DNA of 64,000 nucleotides from Pyxicephalus adspersus (GCF_032062135.1 NC_092859.1:37896761-37960760), one strand, 5' to 3'. Positions 23,501-37,669 are shown, counted from the stretch's first letter. Notes: generated by a model from the sequence alone, not told the origin. Made by a program: numbers and translations.

Positions 23501-26500
23501 AGGTACAGAATCATTGCTCAGTTCACTTGATGCGAGTAATTGCCAATGGAATCACCCACGGAATTTACTATTGGTGATCACATCCGCAGTTAGATGTGAT
23601 GCACCGTGCAGAAATAAGCTTTTGTTACAATAGTCATTTTTAATCTCCAGATACTGGAAGTCAGTGTCATTTAAACCATTTTCTTCGAGTCTAAGCATCA
23701 CATGTCATCACATGAGCATTGCTCAGCTTGGAAGAAAGGACTGTCCTTAAGCACCATTGAGAATAATAAAAGGAAGATGAATGATGTTATTGGACCAGGC
23801 ATAAGTCACTAAAGTCATAGCCCACTCAAGGTATTGGAGGACCATTGAACAGAGCTAGTGATTGGTTATGTAATTTGCTCCAACTTACCCGTATTTAACG
23901 GGTGTGTGCTGCTGAAAAAGGGTGTTAAGCAAATCTGTTGATATGCCCTAGATATGCAAGCAGGTCTATAAAAAGACAATTAGGTGCTACATATTGCTCG
24001 CATACAACATACCTACATGTTGCATAACCTGCAAATATGTGAACAAATTTTACTTTCCTATTTCAGAGTGCTCTAGTAATTGAGTTCTATAGTGGACTTC
24101 CCAGCTCCAAATTTTAGACTTTCCTTGTCATGCATTTTCTGGCATTCTGTCCCACTATTTTCATCTACTGGCATCATGGGCAGAGCTGGGAGCTCAAAAA
24201 GTAAAGTATTCTATTATGCCGGTTCCATAAAAGAAGTCAGAGCTTTGAATTAACTTTGAGCCTTTACAAAGCATAATTGTGAGACTTAAAAAAAAAATCA
24301 AATATAATTAGAGAAAAAAAAAGTAGTTCATGTATTTACTGCCACTTCTTTTAAATAATCATAATAGACTGACAGAAGATTTTACTGCTAAAGAAATAAG
24401 TTTAAGTATGTGCTGGAATAGTAGCTTATCTCCTGTGGCACATAGTTCATCCTTTATCACTGGGGAAGATTGAGAAGCCTCAGGGGTCACATTCATTGGT
24501 TCAGACGCCAGACTTTTCTATTGTCCATCGCAAGCCAAACGCACAAAAGGATGGAATGGAAAATAGCAGCCTCAGTAACATCTTTAATTTATCAAAAGAT
24601 GATTGCCTTTTGAATAAGACAAGTAATGAGAGACTTTGCACTGCGTCTCTATCTTCTTCATCTTGGTTAGAGGTAAGATTTGAAGACTAGTCTGCAGAGT
24701 TAGCCTTTCCCAAGTGATAAATAGCTTTATAATTGTAGGGATGTGCTGCCTCTGCAGCCAGCTTACCCTCAATCAACTTTGAAAAGATGGTAAATGCTGT
24801 AGATACAGATTACTTGGAGATAAGAAAATAAATAAATACCCAAAGAAGATTACCGTTTACTGGATAGAAAAGATTGTAGCTCTCAAACTGACTACATTTA
24901 TTATAAGCTGTGTGTTGAACTTCTCCTATTTGTTCCCCTTTGATCTGTACCCAGAATCCATACCAATGCAACAAACATTTGCAGACAAGGTTCATCGAGG
25001 TGCTATTTGGAATGCATGGCACCAAAGTTTACCAATTTACCAGTTTACCAGTTACTGCAGCACAGAAATGTGAGCCCAGCCTATAGAAATACCCAGTGAT
25101 TCTATCATGAAAGTTCTTGTTCAGGCACTTGTAGCAACAGTGTGACAATGCTCTGCCCCCCCTGCACTGCGGCATGGGTGTCTGGTGGAAACTATATGTG
25201 GTTTCTTGATACATGTTACATAGGCATGATTTGGTGTCATCCTCATAAAATCCACCCTGAAAAATTCCATACAGATCCAAGAGGCTTTTGTAAACTAGGC
25301 TCAGTGTTCGGTTTATATCAGATTTGACTACCAAATGAACCATAACATTGGGCTGGCTGTCAATGAACCAAACAGAGGCATATTCCGCCAACATTAATTG
25401 AGACCAGCTGCAGATTGCCTACATGTGAAAAAATATTTTATTTATTTTAAAGATATTGGTAATGATGCACAGTTCTTTAGCAACCAAAATACTTTTTAGT
25501 TACGGTTACATCCACTTTAAATGCAGTGGATTACAATAAATTCAGTGTTTTGTTAGTGTTTTAGTATTTATTTTAAATATCGTTATTTTTTACTACTGGT
25601 CACTGGTTAAATAACATTCATTGAATGACAAAATAGAGCTGCCAGTGTGCACAATGTATAAATATTTATGCCAAAGTAAATAAATAACAAATCACTCTAT
25701 TGATATATTATTCCATTACCAGCCTCTCTCAATGGGTACAGCTTTACTTGGCAGTTCCCAAGAAGATAAGAAGATGAGTAGAAGCTATACGCATACTGAG
25801 CAGGAGCAATGAGATACTGTACATACCAAACTAACAGAGTCTGGAATAAATTGTATTTTTGTGAGACTGCAAGTATCACCTATGGGGCCTGACGAGATGT
25901 ATTCATGGGTTTTCGCACATATTTAATAGCAATTGCTGTGTGGCCATGCAGTTGGCAAGATTTACTTAACAGTTAACCCAGTAGAGTGCTTTTTTGCAAA
26001 TATGTTGCACATAACAATTCTCATAGTATAGAACTGTTATTAGTAAAATAGTTTATTGGATCTTGAATTTTGAGGAATGCCATCATTTTAACATATTCAT
26101 ATTCAAATATGTGAGTGATGTATTCAAAGCAATACATTTGCAAGAACAGATGCATGAACAAAATAACAATATGTTTATTACAAGAAGTATGTAATGTGAG
26201 CAGCTGATTGTCTAGCAAACAATTACTTTTCTCTACATGCATGATTAATCAAAGTGGGAAATGTCTCAATAAATTTTTTGCGATTTTTACAGATGATTTG
26301 TTAAATATTTCCAGTATTTCAAAAAGATAATTTCAAGTTTTAAAGCAGATCTGTACTTTAAAAGTTGTGCCCATAAACGGCAAGCAGAGGGCAAAAGACT
26401 TGTCAGTAGTATTGTCTGTAGTTTCCCTGCAGATGATTTTTTCTTTGACTGCCAGTCTTTGTTCTGTTCTGAGGGCAAACATTTTGGAAGAGGGGCATAG

Positions 26501-27006
26501 CTGTGCTTTAAAATGAAAGCAATGACTGACGACTTACGGTGAAATATTAAAAAAAGAAGCAAAAGGAGCAAAATAAAGGATGTTGTAGAAGCATAGAGAT
26601 CCTCACAATCAAGTCTCCACTTATATATTTATTTAATTAATACCATGGAAGCCATGGAAGCAGGCTGGTATCCCCAAAATAAAATACTCACCTCTTTAAC
26701 ATGCCGATAGTAGCCTACATGTCCATCAGTGTAAAAGTGGTGCTTTTAGAGGAGTCCCTAGGAATTGTTGGGTGTTTGTTCCAGTACCAATGAGTACCAA
26801 TGCTTATTGCTGATGGGCGCTCAGTACCCAAAAATAGGTTCATGCCACCTATCTCACTTACTCAGGGAAGTGAAGTAAGATCTTTTCTAACTGGAAAAGG
26901 TATCCATTAGACCTTTTCCTGTGCACAAAAAGTATTAACAAAAATTGAAAATATAATAAAACCTTAAAAAATGTAATCTTTTGTCTCATAGATTCCATAC
27001 AAGAAT

Positions 27007-27020
27007 CCCCCCCCCCCCCC
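27007..27020. repeat. Poly-C tract
   Basis: Fourteen C in a row. Confidence 0.9.
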
Positions 27021-28649
27021 AGGCACTGGAGTGACAGTAGTTGGACCTGCTGTGCTTTTAACTGCCCTGTCAATTATTTATTAGTATTTTGAAAGTCCAT
27101 TTCAGATCTGCGGTCAAATGCAGCATTGTACCACATTTTTTACCACTCAACTACATGGGGGCCAATTGGATTCACTCCGGGCACTATTTGCACATGGTTG
27201 TGATGCTGTTGTGCCACATTTCCTGGACACAACATGTCCTTTCTGGTGATGCACATGTAAATGTGTTAATCAAGTCATTTGCATTAAAAATAAAGTATAA
27301 TTTAGCTTGCTATGGTGGCCCTGTTCCATTTTGTCATAAGCACTGGGAAACCAATAACTCCTAAAATAGGAATAATGATAAGCATACACTATGTGATTTC
27401 ACTTGTTTCATTTTATAATCATAATTGAAATAAATTGATGCTTGTAATCAACTACAAGTATTCAATGTACTGTCCTCTCGTTCATTATTAAATTGATATA
27501 GCAATTATTCTTGCCATCATATCTAAATGTAATGTTGATTGGGACACAAAAATGGTTTTGATTTAATATGTTGGTTAAAACAATTGATAAAGAAAAAACA
27601 CTATGCCCAATCAATTTTTAAATAACATATTGCCCAATAATCAACTTTAAATACAATAGTAAATATATTGATTTAATTGAGGATATATTTTCAAATCATC
27701 TACTTTATTTATCAAAAATATTGCATAGTGTATGGCAAGCCTGAGGGTCACCAGTAAAAACAGTCACTGCAGGGGTGAGCAAAGTGAGAGGCTTGGGTCA
27801 TTAATACAGAGTTAAATAAAAGGAATGAGTTGAGATTCTCACCTTCATCATAGGGACAGTCATTAAAAAAAGCAAAACGTTTCTGGTCAATCTGTTGCCT
27901 TTCAACTCTCTAATAATGACCTCAATTTTCATCTGTTTCCTAACTACATCTATATAGTTAAACACTTGCTAATTATCTTGGTGCGCTACTTTTCTAGGTT
28001 CTGTCAGTGATGGATACAAACCACCTCATGCCTCTTATCCTGGTCTGACTTCTTATCCTTCCATCTGGAACTGCAGCCGCTAATGAATTCATGATTCTTT
28101 TCCACACACTGGCTCCCTAACCATGTATCACAATGTATTACAATCTGTAGTGTTAAGTATCTTACTCACCTTGTCCTTGCCCATGAATGTTTTAAAGAAG
28201 GACAAAAGTTAGAGATTGACTATTCATTTGCATATATCTAAATATCTAATTTTTATTATCATTATTTATAATACATGTTCCCTTCTTGTCCCTTCCTTCT
28301 TCACATCCTGGGAGAAGGAGTTAGGGAGACTGTTTACGTAGGAGGAAAGATCACGGATGATCCAAATGGCACACAAGGTGTCGATTAGTAGTGGCTCCCA
28401 GCAACCTATATACAATACTCTTGAGATCGAACCACACCAAGGAACACTTGCACTTCTCCTTCCCCACAACATAAGATGTCTGTTGGCAATGTAACAAGGG
28501 CAAAGGGACAATGCTATTTTGGGCCTTCCCAGCACAACAGAGTTTTTGGGAAAATGTGCATGAGATAATTCACAGGTTTACTGATTTTACTATCCCTAAA
28601 ACTCCCGCATTATTTCTATTGCATGTAAACAAGGTCCTTATTAAAGTTT

Positions 28650-28661
28650 CCCCCCCCCCCC
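28650..28661. repeat. Poly-C tract
   Basis: Twelve C in a row followed by CTCC. Confidence 0.9.
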
Positions 28662-28888
28662 TCCTTTTGACTCCCTATTCTCCCCCACTTAGTAAATGCA
28701 GCTAGGTCCTTGTTTCTCTATGTTATGATCACACAGTTTTAATGGAAATGGATTTATTGGCAGCAGTTTCTAGAATACAAACAGCTCCTGGATACACCCT
28801 TAATAGGGCCTCTACATCAGATTGCATGTTGGAACTTGTCTTGGATTTGTTCTTCATTACATGTACAATTTTGTTTTTTAGTTCTTTA

Positions 28889-29887
28889 CAAGAGGCTGCT
28901 GAGAAGTTCCTGGCTCTGCCCCCTTCCAGATGAAATAGAAAAATGAGTGTGGGGGCATATGACAGCCTAATATCTTATTATGTAACTGTGCAAATAGCAG
29001 GTCTTTGCGATTCCTAAAACTTTTGTTTCTTTTAGTGAGAAACTGTGATGGCAGAGGCACAAGCAAGTTTCACGTCGTTGGAGTTATGGGCTGTCATGAA
29101 GTTTTTGTTTCTCTAGGGAAAGTCAGCAAAGGACATTTGAAGCGTTTGAACAGTGATCAGAAAAAGGAACGAGTTGAAGCATCCAAAGCCGTTTTGGCCC
29201 ATTTTGAAGCTGCACAGGACTTTTTGGCTAGGTTAGTGACTGAGGATGAAACCTTGCTCCCCATTCATGATCCTGAAACCAAGGAACAGTCAAAGTAATG
29301 GTGACACAGTGGGTCCCTGCAGCCAAAGAAATTCTGAACCCAGAAAAAAGCAAAAAAGTCATGGCGTCCGTTTTCTGAGACAAAGACGGTATTCTGTTGG
29401 TGGACTGCCTACCTCACGGCTCTAGTATCACCAGACAGTATTATGCTAACCTCCTGGACCAGCTGAAGGAGGCAATTAAGACGAAACACCGTGGAAAGTT
29501 GATCAAAGGGATCCTTTTTTTTTGCAGGACAATGCACCTGCCAACAAGTCCAACGTTGTGGCTGCCAAATTGAACACCCTGGGTTTCCAATTGGTCCACT
29601 ATCCCCCCTACTCACCTGACCTGGTCCCTTCGGACTATTATCTGTTCCCGATTTTGAAGAAATACCTGAAGAAGCAACATTTTGAGGACATTTCTGACAT
29701 CAAAGGTACTGCTGAGAGCTGGTTTGCGTCCCAACCAAAGGACTTTTATTTGAACGTCTAGAAAAGCTGCAACTACACTGCACCAAGTGCATCAGACTCA
29801 GGGGGAATATGTTGAATAAATGTGTTATTTCGTAACTCTGGCTCTCTTCTTTCTGGGCAAAGCCAGGAACTTCTCAGCACACCATCG
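28889..29887 (+). mobile_element. mariner transposon, internally deleted
   Basis: The termini are inverted. TGCTGAGAAGTTCCTGGCTC at 28897-28916 is matched by the complement of GCCAGGAACTTCTCAGCA at 29862-29879. Weaker similarity continues outward to a TA on each side (28887-28888 and 29888-29889), the mariner target duplication. The 999-bp length is below the usual 1.25-1.35 kb because the middle of the DNA-binding region is missing. Encodes a broken transposase on the plus strand. Confidence 0.85.
29048..29761 (+). pseudogene. mariner transposase (DD34D), deleted and frameshifted
   Basis: The transposase would bind the inverted repeats through two helix-turn-helix motifs and cut with a DD34D core. 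The ATG at 29048 opens MAEAQASFTSLELWAVMKF, the normal N-terminus, followed by TAG where most copies have CAG. About 29125 the sequence jumps from GKSAKD to HLKRLNSDQKKERVEASKAV, so most of the DNA-binding domain is gone. First catalytic Asp: TEDET at about 29240. A TGA follows SVF near 29373, in place of the usual Trp. A frameshift lies in the T run about 29513-29523. Second and third Asp: QDNAPANKS (29523-) and YSPDLVPSDYYLF, with 34 residues between the two aspartates. C-terminus at 29761. Cannot be functional. Confidence 0.88.
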
Positions 29888-29889
29888 TA

Positions 29890-32800
29890 TTAGTTCTTTT
29901 TTGCTGGATTGATTGCAACTACTTGCTTCCTCCTTACCAGCTCTTTGGAGTTATATATGAATATTAAGCATTCACCAATGCAACACCTGCTATGTAATGA
30001 CAAACTCTTTCTGGATTGTCTCCCATCTCTCATCCCTCTTTTCTACTCCATCCCTTATTTTTCATCTTCATTTGTGTAAATGTGTTCTTTCATTGCTGAA
30101 ATAATGTTAGCTTCAAAAGTTTAAATAAGCTCTGTAACTTTTACTGCAGTATGGTTCAATTTCAAACAGTGAAAGTCAAATGAGAGTTTCTAATCAACAT
30201 TCCAAAGACAATTTGGCTGATTTACCAAAAGAATTTCGGCAGTTCATTTCATTCCAAGGTGAATTATCACATTGCTAGGGATAATTCACATAGCTAAATG
30301 AATATGGAGAAAGATGCAATGCATGACATGCAAAGTTATCTAATTAAAATCAGCAGAGATGTATCCCATTTACTAAGCTAAGTGAAAAATCTTTTGCAAT
30401 GGATTAATTCATTTTGCTATGTGAACAACCTACATTCCTATTAAATCAACTCTAATGGCTCCAGTGATACTAATCAGAACTGATTTCATAACAATAATAT
30501 AAAATATTATATATACATTCTTTATATTCAAATGTGCTTGCCAAATTCTCTTTCTACCTGGACACATACAACTGTGGAATTCTTCCCTCCTAAATTTTTG
30601 GAAAATGATTTACCTTACAAGCCTATGAAAGCCCCTATAATTCATAAATTACCTATGCAATTTGGAACAACTTTTTTTCCCCAGATAGAGGTTCAGCTCC
30701 TTGCAGCCCCTTACTGTATAGACAACTCCTAATCTTAACAAACAAAAAAACTGACATATTTAGCTGAATGGAAAAGGAAACTGATAGGGAAAACTACCAA
30801 TTAATTGGACAATATATACCCATAACCCCTTCAATTACATTTCCATTGTGAAAGTAATTCAAAACTGTTGACCAAATGGTATTTAGTCTGTTTATACTTT
30901 CAAAATCCAAGTATCTCCCAGGCGAAAAAGGTATATTTTATGGTCTTGTCCCCTGTTTAGGCAATTCTGGAAAAGGTAATTTATAAAATTACCTCAATTC
31001 TATTCCCACCTGATCCATAAGACCCTTCTCCGTGTGACAAATGTTCCCCCAAGGAAATAAAAAAGAAAATGATGCTACCTTATCTTCTGAACGCAGCCAC
31101 AAGTCTAATATCAGGATATTTAAAGATGTCAGGGTACCCTTTATAGGTAAGTGGTTCTTAAAAATCAATAACATTTTTCTAATAGAGAAAATTATTATTG
31201 TTAACCACCATTCCTATCAATCTTTCTATTCCATATAGGCATGCCTGCCCACCCTCAGAAATTCAGATTAAACCTTGGTTTATACAAGAAATGATATGTT
31301 ATTTTAAAAAAAGGAACATCATTCAGGTGTGTGGCAACTCCACCTAAACTCATTAAACAAAATAGGATAAAACAAGCAGCCAATTAAAATATTTTTTCTG
31401 ATGTTGTTTGTGACAATAAACACTAGGATCATCTATTCATCTCACAAGGAAATACTACATGAGATATCACCTCAAAACCAAAATTCCTCATGCACAATAG
31501 TTGATAAGCACCCCTGAAAGTACAGTATGAAGACTCCATGTTGGGTTCATCTTGTTCTCTGATCTGAGTTGTGAATAGAAAACTAAATCACTACTATTAT
31601 AAAGTTTTTTGCATTATGGCTTCACAAGCTATCACACAAGGGATTATTTGGGGCAACTGTCCTAGGCTACCCTCTTGACTGATTGGTTGAACAAATTTGA
31701 ATAATGATGATGTGAGCCTATCCTAATTGTTTACTTTTATTTAGCCTAGAAACACAAGAGGGCAGCAAAGAGTAGCTGTCCTCAGGTAACCCATCAAAGC
31801 ATTAGCTGTACACACTGACAGATTCTGCCATTTTACAGCCATTCTTGGTGCTGGATGATGACAGCTAATGACATCTCAGGCAGCATTACTATACTTATAC
31901 TTTATAACAGATATAGTAATATCAGGGCAGAACTCAGATTAGTGAATTTCTGAGTCCCAATCCGAGTATGTCCAATCATCAACAGGCACCTGCCTCACTT
32001 GTCAGACAGAGCTACACAAAAAAAAATGTTCCAGCAGGACTCTTGCTCCTGATCTTTCAGAACTAGATTTTTTTTGTCAGGCAGGAGTTCACTCAGCCCC
32101 ACTAGTCTTGCTGATGCTGACTTTGAAAAAAAAAAAGTCCCTTGGCCGTGGAGCGTTTTGCTAATAACTAATTAAGTAATTGACAAAATCTCTGCGCGTG
32201 TTAAAGGCAATTGTATAACACATGTTAGCTTTCTCATGATGCAAGGAATAATTCCAGGATTATTATTTTATGTTACCTGACAACTTATTAACTTATTGCT
32301 TTTAAAGCATCACCTATGGAAACATTTAACCATTGCTTTCAGAAACGACATGGTTAAGGGATTTTTTTTATAATCTGCATGCCAAAAATGAAAAATGCAA
32401 TATGTAAAACAATTTAAATTTAAAAAAAGGAATAAAAAGAATAAAACTTTCCAAACATAATCATGATGGCACCAAATACCCATCATTATAAAGAGGTAAA
32501 ATAAAACATTTTCACTTTTTGTAATGTATTTTCTATATTTATGTGTGCATGATAAAGGCCTAAAATAAGCAAAACGTGTCTCAGTCTTTTACTTATATGA
32601 TCATTGTTTGCCAGTGTCTTGATGAACAATAGTTCCAGGAATAGACACTTTATCCTTTTTTCCAATCTCGCTAAGTCTTTTGAAATGTTTGCAAATGTTG
32701 CAGTCTTTAGAAATGTTGCAATCTTCATCACATTTACTGCTATTTTACAAAAACGTCTTTATCGAGCAGTAATTGTTCCCTATGTGCTGTTAGAACACCA

Positions 32801-35391
32801 TACTACAAAAGATTCATCTCAAACTAAGTTGGGGTTAATATGATAGAAACATAATACTAATGAAGTTTGTAATAATTTATCCAGAGTGAATATTTGAACC
32901 ATGCTACAGTCATGGTCAATGGTTGGGTCATGTATGAGCTAGGGGAGGTGTAGAGTGCTACAGATATGCAGAGCATATCAAAGTATTTATGTTGGTTGGA
33001 TCACATTAGGATTTATAGAGTCATATCTGAGTAAGGCATAACTATAGTTATAGCAGAGTATGTAACTGCTATGTGGCCCAGAAGTTCAAGGGACCAAAAA
33101 CTACTGTAATTCATGCAGGTAACAATAGTACTTGATAATAGCACAAGGATAAATTGAATTAAATACAAATTTTTGTATCACCATGTAATAGCCTTGAGAT
33201 GCAGATTAGAATTATGCCCCATCGTACATAATTTTGGTCCTGTATGTCAATATTGCGAATAATAAAATTGTATTATGATCATACCCAGTAGCTGGTTTAT
33301 TTTTGATAATGCAATGTTTCATGCATGCATAATAAACTCCAAATGACATCATGTTCATAGTTACTGTTCAGGTTATGTTAGAATGGTCCAGTGATGTATG
33401 AAATCATTCTATGATTTTGCCCAGTAAGCAAGTCATTTTAACAAATGCATTAGATATGAATAGAACTGTAATATTGTGTAGTATTGTGTAATAATATGTA
33501 GTATTGTGGTATGATTTTGTTTAGTGGATAGGCCATATTGAGGTGCAGTTTGCTATGTCTGGATATACTAATAGAATTGTACCATTATAGTCACAATCTA
33601 TCTGCTTGGTGTGTTCTCTACTCTGTGAGTAGTACTGTAATTTTACTATAATATACTTGTGTTAAGTGCCTAGGTTGTGCTGTAGGTGCTGTGTTTTGTT
33701 CCTATGTGAATAGTCTTTTGTAGAATTCTGGAGATGTAGTGCTCTCTACAACACTAGGAAAATTTGTAACCACCTGTATTTTCTGTGGCAGACATAGTGA
33801 ACATTGAACCCCTGCGCAGTACTAACCGGGGGCCCTGAAAAGTCAGAGACAGGGCTGCTCAGGGCAGTGGCACACTTTGCACCTCCCTATATCCTCCCCT
33901 AATATATATATTTATAGACCATTGATAGTGCCACCAGTATATTACCATGGTCAGTCATACCAGCTACAGGTTACCAGTTTGGTGAGTACTCCCAAAAACC
34001 ATATACTATTATCCTTGTCACACATTACCCCAACCAAAGGGACTTCACTTTCCAGCAGTTTAATTACTGCCAAAACATTAGTTCCACTTGTTTTCATTAC
34101 TTCAGCAAGTCAGGAAAAAAACGGCATTCAAAATTTTACTCATCAAGGACTAGCTAGCTGTGACAGAGATGTGACCACAAAATAACTTTACGCATAATAA
34201 ATACAAGAAGGGCAAAACAGACCCAACTAAGGGCGCACAAACAAATGCACTGGCTGGTGGACAGGACTTTCTGCTTCCTTGTTTTTCTGTAATGGTACTG
34301 CATTGGTGCTGAATTTGGGACTGGCATTCACAGAGGGAACCAACTCCAAAGGAGGAGTGCTTCTTTGCAATACACTATGTATTTAGGAATTTAGTGGGAA
34401 AGCTAAAGGTCAGCTGTCAATGTTGAGTGTAAGGAAAGCTTTTACTACCCTAAACCCTCATTACAAATTAGTTTAGGTTCAATAAACTGCTAAAAAAGTT
34501 TTAGTCACAAGTCTTTGTGAGGTTTTCTGCCACATTACTAAGAGGGACCTGGGTATAAACTGACCGCTTCTAGGGAGGGGTGAGTGCTACAAATAAATAT
34601 TTGTTGACAGAATAAAAGAGGTGACCCCTCCTATGTCCATGTAGATTGTACCTCTTTGCTATTTCCTTTATATAGGTCTCAGTTATTAGTTTCATGCTGT
34701 GAGCACATCCCCAGTAAGCATATTCCTTTTTTTACCATTGAGGTGTTAAACAGGTATTTGCATGATTTGCATCTAATTCTAGTATATTTAAATTTAAAGT
34801 GATGAGTTTGGGATCAGTTCTGTTATATTTATAGAATCAAGGAAGTCCTTGGTTTAAAGCAATAACCCACTTTCTGATTGGAGTTCTTCTTTAAAGCAAG
34901 CATGACACTGATTTTCTGTATTCAAACTAACCAAAAAGTCTGCTAGTACATGCAGTTCTTAACCGCAACTATGACTGGTCCTTTGGAACAGAATTGGGTT
35001 GACAAAAATGAATTGCCACTTCCTTGATAACCACAGTTTGGCGGGAGCCTATCAATGTGCAGCATTGACTTTTGTATATTGCCAACTGGATTTTATTATT
35101 TTTCTAAGCCTGTCATTGCTCAAACACTTTTTTGTTTAAACAGATCTGCTGTCCATTCCCTTTAAAGGATATGCTGCCATTTTTTTACCTTCTTCAAGGA
35201 TGCGCAAGATATATTTCTTTGCTTCTTTGTTGTACTTATGCTTTTTTATTCTTCCATCCACCTGCACAATCGAAGATGGTGCATTTAGTCTCCTTCAAAA
35301 ACTTGTATCAAATATAGGATACCTTATTCTGCAAACATACATCTCCTATTACATTTTCTCTCCAGGCATTCTGCACAGAAACTTTTTGGCA
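29890..35391. other. No gene recognised
   Basis: AT-rich DNA with only short frames. A segment at 30217-30430 contains TTTACCAAAAG and TTTACTAAGCTAAGTGAA, similar in wording to the foldback at 10731-10885, but the arms are too decayed to call. No known protein motif was found. Confidence 0.4.
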
Positions 35392-35545
35392 TTTACAAGG
35401 GGTCTTCAAAAAGTTTCCACACTTTTATAGTTTCATTGGAAACGGAGGTGTAATAATTGGCCATGTCTGAGAGTGTCATGGGACTAGTCTGTCTGCAAGC
35501 TGGCTTTAGTTTAGTATATAAGTTGTCAACCTGTGGTGAAGACGA
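35392..35545 (+). mobile_element. Possible mariner terminus, truncated
   Basis: TACAAGGGGTCTTCAAAAAG then TTTCCACACTTTTAT follows a TA. This is the style of a mariner inverted repeat, and a short segment continues to about 35545. No matching opposite end and no transposase were found within 1.5 kb, so it is a fragment if real. Confidence 0.4.
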
Positions 35546-37669
35546 CTGCGAAATGTCTCTATCAAAATATACATCAAATTAGATTTAATTTGTGCTGTAT
35601 GCTTTTATTTTGGATGTGTTAGGCTTTATATTGAATTAGGATTTAGTTTTCCTTGAAACAAAAGCATTAATATTTATAATTACTTAAATGACTATTGGAT
35701 CACCTATTAGGAGTCATTCATGCAGAAATGCAGGAAGATTCCTAAGGGTTGGTGTACTGTTTCTCATAACTGTACAATATTTTTCTGCTACTAATTAGCT
35801 TATATTGTTCTCCTATTTCTTCTGTTACTTGCACTAACCAGTAGATGAAAAGCTACAGGAAAATGAATGAGGATGTACAAAGGGCAGGTTTCTTGCACAA
35901 AAGTAATAATACAAAACGTCAAACAGACAAAAATCTGATCCCACATGACAAATAACATGAGCAGTATCATGATTATTTGAATAAATGACAAGAGAAATGA
36001 ATGGATGATTGGAAGAAGAGCCATGTTTAAACAAAAAACTACAAAGTGAATCACCGTGATCGTTCATTATAAAATATATAATTATCATTAGACCAGCAGT
36101 GGTGAGATAAATGGTTGTCACATGGATTGGATGAGAAATAAAGTAAAACCTCCTTTGCCAGAAGGAATTACAAAGCCTGATCTCTCTAAAGGGCTGTCAG
36201 AGATTTTTGAGGCAGAATACATAATCCATTATTTGTGAAGGTCTTTCATCAAGCCAAAAGAAAAAGGTAAACAAGGCTTGTTTTTTGATACTTTTTCATT
36301 ATCATGAGTTGCTAGTAGATATATGTAAACCCAATGCCTGGTTCTTCTGTCATAAGGGTCTTTGATCAGGCACTTCTTTGGTGAGAACGTGCTGGTAAAT
36401 TTTTGCATTCCTGAATTGTGCCCTGTGTTTTTAACACACAGCGGGCAGGCATGGTACACTTTTGTCATAGCTAGTAGATGCAGTTCTCCCCATTTTGAAG
36501 ATACATCCTATATTTGTTCTTTTGACCATTGTTATTGAAACAGAACGTAAAGAGAAATAAAAAATTGTCCCGAGAAAACCAGATCATGATAATTTTCTAA
36601 TGGTGAGACTTGTTCTAGGTTCAGCTAATTGGAAGATTTCCACTAACTTCCTTTTGTGTCTCTGGAACAGGAAGTAAAGGAATTTTTTTCAGATGGTTAA
36701 GAAAATAGAGCTAAACAAAAAAAGAGTAACATGACAGCCTGCTAATTTTTTTCCTACCTGGTTGCACCTTTCTCCCCTAATCAATCTGGCAATAGTCATT
36801 AAATATATATTTTCTGTTGTATTATATATAATAATATTATATAGTGTATATATATATATATATAAATGACCCCAATGGCATCATCACTTCTGTTTTTCTG
36901 TACAACGTCAGCAGATCATAGATGGGTAAGGGCTTTCTGTTCACACAGGAACCTGTGTTACCACCCACCGATGTGCTGCTAAGTCTCCATGATTGAAAAA
37001 ACAAAAATCCAAAAATAAATACTAAATAGCTACTAAATACTCTGCTCTGATGTACCTTTTCCAGTTCATATCATAGGCATAGTCAATTCTTTTGAAGGAT
37101 TCTCTTAAAGTCAGGAGCTTTGAAAAATTGTGCTTTTATTCAGACATTTTAAAGACACAGATTACTTGCATAACATTTTACAGATCTGAAGCAATTATCA
37201 AAGCAAGATCTGTCTTAAGAATTATACAACTTCTGTAAACTTAGATATTATTTCATATTATTCCTTATTTATGAGTTACGGGAACTGAAGACAATCAGAG
37301 AATTCATGAAAACATATTTTGTGTTACAAAAAGCATTAGCAGGAAAGACTAAGTAATGAAAGTGTATGTCATAGCAAATAAAAATATATAAAGCAAATAT
37401 ATAGGATATATACTAAACTGCTGAACCCCTGACCACCTTTCCACAACATAGGGTCTAAGTCTTCTGTCTTCTATAACAATACCCAGGAGGACTAATTAGA
37501 CTTCTTGACATAACACAGAATGTATTTAAATGATATAGTTACCAAAACAATGGGAAGACCTTAGAGAGACCTTACAGTGATTGTCAAATACTGCACAAAA
37601 GAGCACATTCTTTAGCCCTAGGATATCCAAAGTAAGAAATCACTTGAGGTGGAGCTTGTTTTCATAAGA
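35546..37669. other. No gene recognised
   Basis: AT-rich, with a TA run at about 36846-36864. No repeat ends or motifs seen. Confidence 0.45.

Larger units (their letters stand above)
21463..23570 (-). mobile_element. piggyBac transposon, 5'-truncated
   Basis: The 3' end of the element is the TTAA at 21463-21466, followed inward by CCCCCTAGCGTTCTAAT, a piggyBac-like terminus. An AT-rich 3' region (21480-21807) and a decayed transposase gene on the minus strand follow. Beyond the N-terminal codons near 23570 I find no matching AACGCTAGGGGG-TTAA end, so the 5' terminus is lost or too diverged. Sequence after 23570 looks like host DNA. Confidence 0.75.
23571..28888. other. No confident gene; one unassigned 121-residue frame
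   Basis: AT-rich DNA. A minus-strand frame at 25029-25394 is longer than most here and is discussed in the findings. C runs lie at 27007-27020 and 28650-28661. No transposon ends, RNA genes or known protein motifs were seen. Confidence 0.4.

Noticed and set aside
22908..23530. Several plus-strand frames of 60-110 residues
   Set aside because: All are antisense to the N-terminal half of the piggyBac transposase.
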